The notes beneath the pieces were generated by a model. It was given only the letters and a program-made list of their open reading frames with translations, was not told the origin of the DNA and did not search any database. Of a DNA stretch of 10,535 nucleotides, positions 6,094-10,535 are shown piece by piece. Position numbers and translations under genes: made by a program. Location of the stretch: NCBI GenBank assembly GCA_029861675.1, contig JAOTYV010000162.1:1-10535 (forward strand). Reading direction: 5' to 3'. The stretch is from Alphaproteobacteria bacterium (GTDB lineage: Bacteria > Pseudomonadota > Alphaproteobacteria > UBA8366). The first letter of the stretch is position 1; every line of letters starts with the position of its first letter.

Positions 6094-6801
6094 TCACACT
6101 CCGGAATGCTGGGTAAGCCCACTAATCGCCATCAAACCGTCCTGGAAAAAGGCGACCGGCACCTGAATCACCAGACGAACCAGATCCAGATCCATTCCAA
6201 GCCCCCTACCGAGCTCAGGTAAAACGAAAAGAAGACCTATTAAGATCATGAATCCATACGATTGATGTTTCTCATAGACCGCCGCTGCGTCCGGCGGCAA
6301 AAGACCCAGTAAGACCCGCCCGCCGTCGAGCGGCAGGACCGGCAGCATGTTGAAAAACGCCAGGACGAGGTTCAGCGACAGCGCGTTGAGGAGATTTAGC
6401 AGGGCCCAGTGTGACATCGAGTCGGGCAGTAGAAACGTCGCCTGCAGCAGCAGAGCGCACACGAGCGCGATCAACAAATTGGCCGCCGGCCCGGCCGCCG
6501 CAATCAGCATGCCATCCCGCGCGGGATGGCCCAGCGCCGATTCATTGACCGGAACCGGCTTCGCCCAGCCGATCAGGAAGGGCGCCCGGGTCAACAGCAG
6601 AAGTAACGGTATCAACACGGTGCCGACCGGATCCACATGCCGAAATGGGTTGGTGCTGACCCGGCCAAGCTCCTGGGCCGTATTATCGCCGAGGCGCCAC
6701 GCAGCCCAGGCATGGGCGGCCTCGTGAAAGGTAATTGCCAACAAAACGGGCAATACCCAAATCGATGCGAGATAGAGGAAATTCTCCACGCTCACGGCCA
6801 C
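6094..6801 (-). CDS. Site-2 protease family (M50) membrane zinc metalloprotease
   Basis: This is an intramembrane protease of the minimal, PDZ-lacking S2P group (YwhC-like). The first membrane segment carries the zinc motif HEAAH (His26, Glu27, His30). The third ligand is expected in NMLPVLPLDGG, with Asp159 (LDG motif). Four to six hydrophobic segments are visible, including 14-33, 98-125 and 133-150, plus GPAANLL (104-110), typical of this group. The 235-residue length is normal. The frame's first start codon is GTG 6801, but an AGAGG (6806-6802) touches it directly and sits at the better distance of 6 nt from GTG 6795, which would give 233 residues. The substrate is unknown. Genes of this group are often found next to scpA in bacteria, and here it lies 22 nt after nagZ and 12 nt before scpA. 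Confidence 0.93.
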   Translation of the reverse strand: MAVSVENFLYLASIWVLPVLLAITFHEAAHAWAAWRLGDNTAQELGRVSTNPFRHVDPVGTVLIPLLLLLTRAPFLIGWAKPVPVNESALGHPARDGMLIAAAGPAANLLIALVCALLLQATFLLPDSMSHWALLNLLNALSLNLVLAFFNMLPVLPLDGGRVLLGLLPPDAAAVYEKHQSYGFMILIGLLFVLPELGRGLGMDLDLVRLVIQVPVAFFQDGLMAISGLTQHSGV

Positions 6802-6823
6802 CCTCTTCAGCGGAATGCGCCAG

Positions 6824-7873
6824 TCAGGCCGTCAATAAAACATTAAAACTATTAAATAATTCCTTAACCCGCCCAAATTCGGCATCAATATCCACGTGAT
6901 CGAAATCGGCGACCAGTGCCAGTGCCTTGTTGAGCTTCTCGTCAGCGTCACCGGTCAGCCGATCGCACCCTGTGGCGGTATCCACCATCTCGGCCATATC
7001 GCCGCTGCAATGAAGCACCAGATCGCACCCCGCGTCCAAGGCGGCACGGGCACGGCCGCCAAACGGCCCGCCAAGCGCTTTCATGCCGATGTCGTCGGTG
7101 AACAGCAGGCCTTGAAAGCCAATTTCACGCCGGATCACGTTGGGGATCACCACCGCCGACGTGGTCGCCGGCGCGGCGGGGTCCAGTGCGCTGTAGACGA
7201 TATGGGCCGTCATCCCCAAGGGCATGCCGGCAAGCGCCTGAAACGGCTTGAAATCGGTGTCAGACAGCGCTCGGTGCGAGGCGTCGACCACCGGCAATGT
7301 CTCATGGGTGTCCGAGCGCGCCCGGCCATGGCCGGGCATGTGCTTGATAACCGGCAAGACGCCGGCCTGCATCAAGCCCTCGCAACTGGCCCGGCCCAGC
7401 AAGGCCACGATGTCCGGATCGGCGGCGTATGACCGGTCCCCGATAATGTCGTGTGCGCCCTCCTGCTGAAGATCCAGGAGCGGCAGGCAATCCACATTGA
7501 TACCGAGGGAACGCACCATACCGCCGATGCAGCGCGCGTTCAGCCGGACGGCCTCAATGGCCGCATCCCGGTCGCAGAGCGCGAGTTCGCCGAATCGCCC
7601 GGCGGGCGGAAAGGCCGGCCAATGGGGGGGACGTAACCGGGCCACCCGGCCGCCTTCCTGGTCGATCAGCACCGGCGCGTCTTCGGATTCGATGCTCGCC
7701 CGCAAATCATCGACCAAGCCCCGCACTTGATCCGGCGTATCGACATTTCGGGCAAACAGAATGAAACCGGCCGGTCTAACGTCGCGAAAGAAGGCCCGTT
7801 CCTGCTCCGTCAGCGATGTCCCGGAACACCCGAATACCGCCGCAATCGGGCCGCTATTTTTTGGGCCGGACAA
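6824..7873 (-). CDS. nagZ: Beta-N-acetylhexosaminidase NagZ (GH3)
   Basis: NagZ removes N-acetylglucosamine from anhydro-muropeptides in the cytosol during peptidoglycan recycling. In bacteria with inducible AmpC its product also feeds the beta-lactamase signal. The 349-residue TIM-barrel protein shows VLIDQEGGRVARL (68-80), the GH3 NagZ loop KHMPGHGRARSDTHETLP (177-194) with the Asp188/His190 acid-base pair, and the nucleophile in FTDDIGM, most likely Asp260. No secretion signal is present. The only suitable start is TTG at 7873, giving a 20-nt overlap with the end of the SPOR gene. Starting there preserves AAVFGCSGTSLTEQERAFF, the usual alphaproteobacterial beginning. It is probably coupled to the upstream gene. 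Confidence 0.95.
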   Translation of the reverse strand: MSGPKNSGPIAAVFGCSGTSLTEQERAFFRDVRPAGFILFARNVDTPDQVRGLVDDLRASIESEDAPVLIDQEGGRVARLRPPHWPAFPPAGRFGELALCDRDAAIEAVRLNARCIGGMVRSLGINVDCLPLLDLQQEGAHDIIGDRSYAADPDIVALLGRASCEGLMQAGVLPVIKHMPGHGRARSDTHETLPVVDASHRALSDTDFKPFQALAGMPLGMTAHIVYSALDPAAPATTSAVVIPNVIRREIGFQGLLFTDDIGMKALGGPFGGRARAALDAGCDLVLHCSGDMAEMVDTATGCDRLTGDADEKLNKALALVADFDHVDIDAEFGRVKELFNSFNVLLTA

Positions 7874-8780
7874 TGATGCACCCCGTCTGGCGCTTCTTCA
7901 GCTCATTGCACAGGCCACGCGCCGAATTCCGTCCGGACAACGGGCCGCCCTGTACCCGGTGATAGGTTCGCCCCTTGATCGTCACCTGCTGAATATTCAG
8001 GCTCAGCGCCCCCAGTAAATCACCGTTTTTTTCGGACTGCTGCTTCCACAACCGGCGCGCCTGAGCTTCGCTCGAGACGGACCCGATCTGTACCCGGTAG
8101 GAGCCGTCGCCGCCACTGGAAGGGGACAGCTTGGTCGGTTTTGGCACCTTGGCGGTAACCGCCGGCTCTTCCGACGTCAACGGCGGCAATTCGATCCATT
8201 TCGAGCGCCCTTTGGAGGCCTCGGGAGGCGTCCTGGTAAGCGACTTGGGAACCGCTTTGGGGATCACCTTCGGAGGAATTTGCCGCGGCGCCAGCTGGAC
8301 CGGACCACCCGTCGCCGGACGGCCCAGGCTGTTTCCGCCGTCCTGGGCGAGCGCGCTGGGCTGTTGCCTGTCGGCGGAGCGCATCTGCGAGTTGGCCGTA
8401 TCGGGCTTCGCCGCAACCGGCGGGTTGCGCGGAATTTCCGGCGGCGGCAACAGCCGCTCGACCGTCCGATCGGAATTGCGGCCGTCGATCATGTTGAAGG
8501 CGGTCTTTTCACGGTGCGGGATCGCTTGGCCGCCGGGCGAGACCGGTGCGACCTTGGTCGGCCCATCCGGCTTCAAGAGCGGCGCCGCCCCCTCGCTGCC
8601 TTCCTTCAAACCGGTCGTATAGGAATACCAGGCAATCGTCGCCGCGCCGGTGGTGACAATCATCATCACGAGAATTGGCAAAAGCAGTGCACCGCGTTTC
8701 GGCGCAGGTCGGCGAACCTCGTCGTCCAACTCATCCAAAGCGGCAAGTTCATCCGCCAGCGGATCCTTGCGCAGCCGCAT
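7854..8780 (-). CDS. SPOR-domain membrane protein (peptidoglycan-binding, division-associated)
   Basis: SPOR domains bind peptidoglycan stripped of stem peptides at division sites. Numbering from ATG 8780 (308 residues), the protein has a charged cytoplasmic N-terminus of about 30 residues. A single membrane helix follows at about 31-52, then a 170-residue linker rich in Pro, Gly and Ser, and a C-terminal SPOR domain (about 226-308) beginning GSYRVQIGSVSS with HRVQGGPLSGRNSA. This bitopic layout matches division proteins such as FtsN and DedD, although sequence outside the domain is not conserved, so no gene name is given. Two cysteines in the domain (LCNEL and TGCIIV) could pair in the periplasm. 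The frame extends one TTG codon further, but ATG 8780 shares its A with the argS stop (TGATG), pointing to coupled translation. Confidence 0.92.
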   Translation of the reverse strand: MRLRKDPLADELAALDELDDEVRRPAPKRGALLLPILVMMIVTTGAATIAWYSYTTGLKEGSEGAAPLLKPDGPTKVAPVSPGGQAIPHREKTAFNMIDGRNSDRTVERLLPPPEIPRNPPVAAKPDTANSQMRSADRQQPSALAQDGGNSLGRPATGGPVQLAPRQIPPKVIPKAVPKSLTRTPPEASKGRSKWIELPPLTSEEPAVTAKVPKPTKLSPSSGGDGSYRVQIGSVSSEAQARRLWKQQSEKNGDLLGALSLNIQQVTIKGRTYHRVQGGPLSGRNSARGLCNELKKRQTGCIIVRPKK

Positions 8781-10534
8781 CAACGCATCTCCTCGACAGG
8801 TTCAACTCCGAATATGTTCAGCCCGGATGCAATCACGGTCCGCACGCCGTGCACCAGCGCCAGCCGCGCGAGCGTCAACCCGGGATCCTCTTCGATAATG
8901 AAACGCAGCTGTGCGTCTTCCTTACCCTTGGTCCACAATGTATGGAAGGCCGATGCCAAATCATACAGGTAAAATGCAATCCGGTGCGGTTCGTGCGCCA
9001 GCGCCGCCGACTCGACCGTGCGTGGCCAATTCCCCATCGTCCGGATCAGGGCGATCTCGGAGTCGTCCGCCAACAATTCCAGATTTGCGCCGCGCAGCGC
9101 TTCCTCGGAAATGTCCATTCCGGGCATCGCGGCCTTGGCCATCCGTCCCACGGAATGCGTCCGCGCATGGGCGTATTGCACGTAGAAAACCGGATTGTCG
9201 CGCGATTTTTCCGTCACCGCCGTAAGGTCGAAATCCAGCCCGGCATCGTTTTTCCGGGTCAGCATGATGAAGCGCACCACGTCCGGGCCGACTTCATCGA
9301 TGAGATCGCGCAACGTTACGAAGGTTCCGGCGCGCTTCGACATTTTTACCGGCTGGCCCTTGTCCATGAGACGGACGATCTGGCACGTCTTGACGTCCAA
9401 TGACGCCTCGTCCCCGGTAATCGCCCGGATCGCCGCGACCATGCGCTTTACATGACCAGCGTGATCGGCGCCCCAGACGTCCACCTGGTTCGCGAAACCG
9501 CGTTGAAATTTGTCCCAATGATAGGCGACGTCGCTCGCGAAATAGGTCCAGCTCCCGTCCGACTTCTTCACGGCGGCATCGACATCGACGCCGAATTCCG
9601 TCGCCTTGAACAAGGTCTGCGGCCGCGGCTCCCAATCGTCCGGCTGCTTGCCCTTGGGTGGTTCGAGCACACCGACATGGATCAGCCCCCGGTCTTCGAG
9701 TGCCTGTAACGCCGCGTCCACTTTCCCGTCCTTGACGAGGCGATCTTCGGAGGTGAAGACGTCATGGACCACACCCAGCGCCGCGAGATCGGCGCGCACG
9801 AGATCCATCATCGCGTCGACCGTAAAGCTGCGCAGCGCCGGCAACCAGTCCTCTTCGGCCGCCGTGCACCATTTGTCGCCATCCTTGTCCGCCAGGGCCT
9901 TGCCCACCGGCTTGAGGTAGTCGCCCGGATACAAGCCCTCCGGGATCTCGCCGATATCCTCCCCCAGCGCTTCGCGGTACCGCAGATAGGCCGAGCGCGC
10001 CAGCACCTCGACCTGGGCGCCGGCGTCGTTGATGTAGTATTCGCGGCAAACATCGTAGCCCACGGCGCTCAGCAGGGACGCCAGCACGTCGCCGAAGACG
10101 GTACCGCGGGCATGGCCGATATGGAGCGGACCGGTCGGATTCGCCGACACATACTCGACATTGACCGGCTCACCGCCACCGATGTCCGAATGGCCGAAAG
10201 TCACGCCCGTCGCCAATATATCCGCCAAGCAGTCGCGCCAGATCGTGTCGTCCAGGCGGAGATTGATGAATCCGGGTCCGGCGATTTCCGCCGCACGAAC
10301 ACCGGGAGATTCGCCAAGCCGATCCACCAGCAACGCCGCCAGATCGCCCGGCTTCATCGCCGCGGGTTTGGCCAGCACCATCGCCGCGTTGGTCGCCATG
10401 TCGCCATGCGCCGGGTCGCGCGGCGGTTCCACCGAAATCCGTCTGGTATCGAGACCGGCGGGAATCGAGCCTTCCTCGGCCAGCACCTCGATCAGGCGCG
10501 CCACCTCGTCCCGCATTTGCCGAAACAGGTTCAT
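8780..10534 (-). CDS. argS: Arginine--tRNA ligase (ArgRS)
   Basis: This cytosolic class I synthetase charges tRNA-Arg with arginine and needs tRNA for the activation step. The 584 residues match the family length, so the gene appears complete, starting at ATG 10534 one base inside the window edge. Domains in order: the N-terminal Add-1 domain (about 1-100) that binds the tRNA D-loop, with [10 protein letters not shown] at 43-52; the Rossmann fold with [19 protein letters not shown], where HIGH is 138-141; and the KMSKS-equivalent KMSKRAG at 397-403. The C-terminal DALR anticodon-binding domain begins at about 460, with [12 protein letters not shown] just before it. KMSKR in place of KMSKS is normal for proteobacterial ArgRS. 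Upstream regulation lies outside the window. The stop overlaps the next start. Confidence 0.98.
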   Translation of the reverse strand: MNLFRQMRDEVARLIEVLAEEGSIPAGLDTRRISVEPPRDPAHGDMATNAAMVLAKPAAMKPGDLAALLVDRLGESPGVRAAEIAGPGFINLRLDDTIWRDCLADILATGVTFGHSDIGGGEPVNVEYVSANPTGPLHIGHARGTVFGDVLASLLSAVGYDVCREYYINDAGAQVEVLARSAYLRYREALGEDIGEIPEGLYPGDYLKPVGKALADKDGDKWCTAAEEDWLPALRSFTVDAMMDLVRADLAALGVVHDVFTSEDRLVKDGKVDAALQALEDRGLIHVGVLEPPKGKQPDDWEPRPQTLFKATEFGVDVDAAVKKSDGSWTYFASDVAYHWDKFQRGFANQVDVWGADHAGHVKRMVAAIRAITGDEASLDVKTCQIVRLMDKGQPVKMSKRAGTFVTLRDLIDEVGPDVVRFIMLTRKNDAGLDFDLTAVTEKSRDNPVFYVQYAHARTHSVGRMAKAAMPGMDISEEALRGANLELLADDSEIALIRTMGNWPRTVESAALAHEPHRIAFYLYDLASAFHTLWTKGKEDAQLRFIIEEDPGLTLARLALVHGVRTVIASGLNIFGVEPVEEMR

Positions 10535-10535
10535 G

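Noticed and set aside
1..10535. Search for tRNA, rRNA, CRISPR arrays, insertion sequences and phage genes
   Set aside because: No repeat array, transposase-like protein, terminal repeats or RNA-gene signature was seen; coding density is nearly complete with known core genes.

Overview
The window is a compact, GC-rich, gene-dense bacterial chromosome segment. All twelve genes lie on the minus strand, so transcription runs from high to low coordinates. Gene content and order (argS, a SPOR-domain protein, nagZ, scpA, scpB, tatA, tatB, tatC, serS, surE) match the conserved core cluster of Alphaproteobacteria. The added genes and sequence style suggest a Rhodospirillales-like lineage, but the order-level call is an impression, not a demonstration.

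Layout in transcription order: argS (10534-8780) is coupled by a TGATG stop/start overlap to a membrane-anchored SPOR-domain protein (8780-7854). That gene overlaps a TTG-started nagZ (7873-6824). A site-2 (M50) protease follows (6801-6094), then scpA (6081-5257) and scpB (5248-4532), with gaps of 8-22 nt. This looks like one transcription unit. A 94-nt gap then holds a candidate promoter and a perfect 8-bp inverted repeat in front of an ABC transporter ATPase (4437-3361) that has no permease or binding protein nearby. After a 118-nt gap comes the Tat translocase operon, tatA (3242-2997), tatB (2950-2582) and tatC (2585-1782). A 60-nt gap with a good promoter candidate and a cluster of GGACT boxes precedes serS (1721-444). 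surE (424 to beyond base 1) ends the window and is cut by the left edge.

Functionally this is mostly housekeeping: two aminoacyl-tRNA synthetases, cell-wall and division functions (SPOR, NagZ), chromosome condensation (ScpAB partners of SMC), folded-protein export (TatABC) and nucleotide phosphatase (SurE). The accessory elements are the orphan FbpC/PotA-class ATPase with what looks like its own operator-controlled promoter, and the M50 protease between nagZ and scpA. I found no RNA genes, mobile elements, CRISPR arrays or gene-free stretch longer than 300 bases. I did not find a convincing undescribed multi-gene system. The best leads are the two palindromic, promoter-overlapping regulatory candidates.
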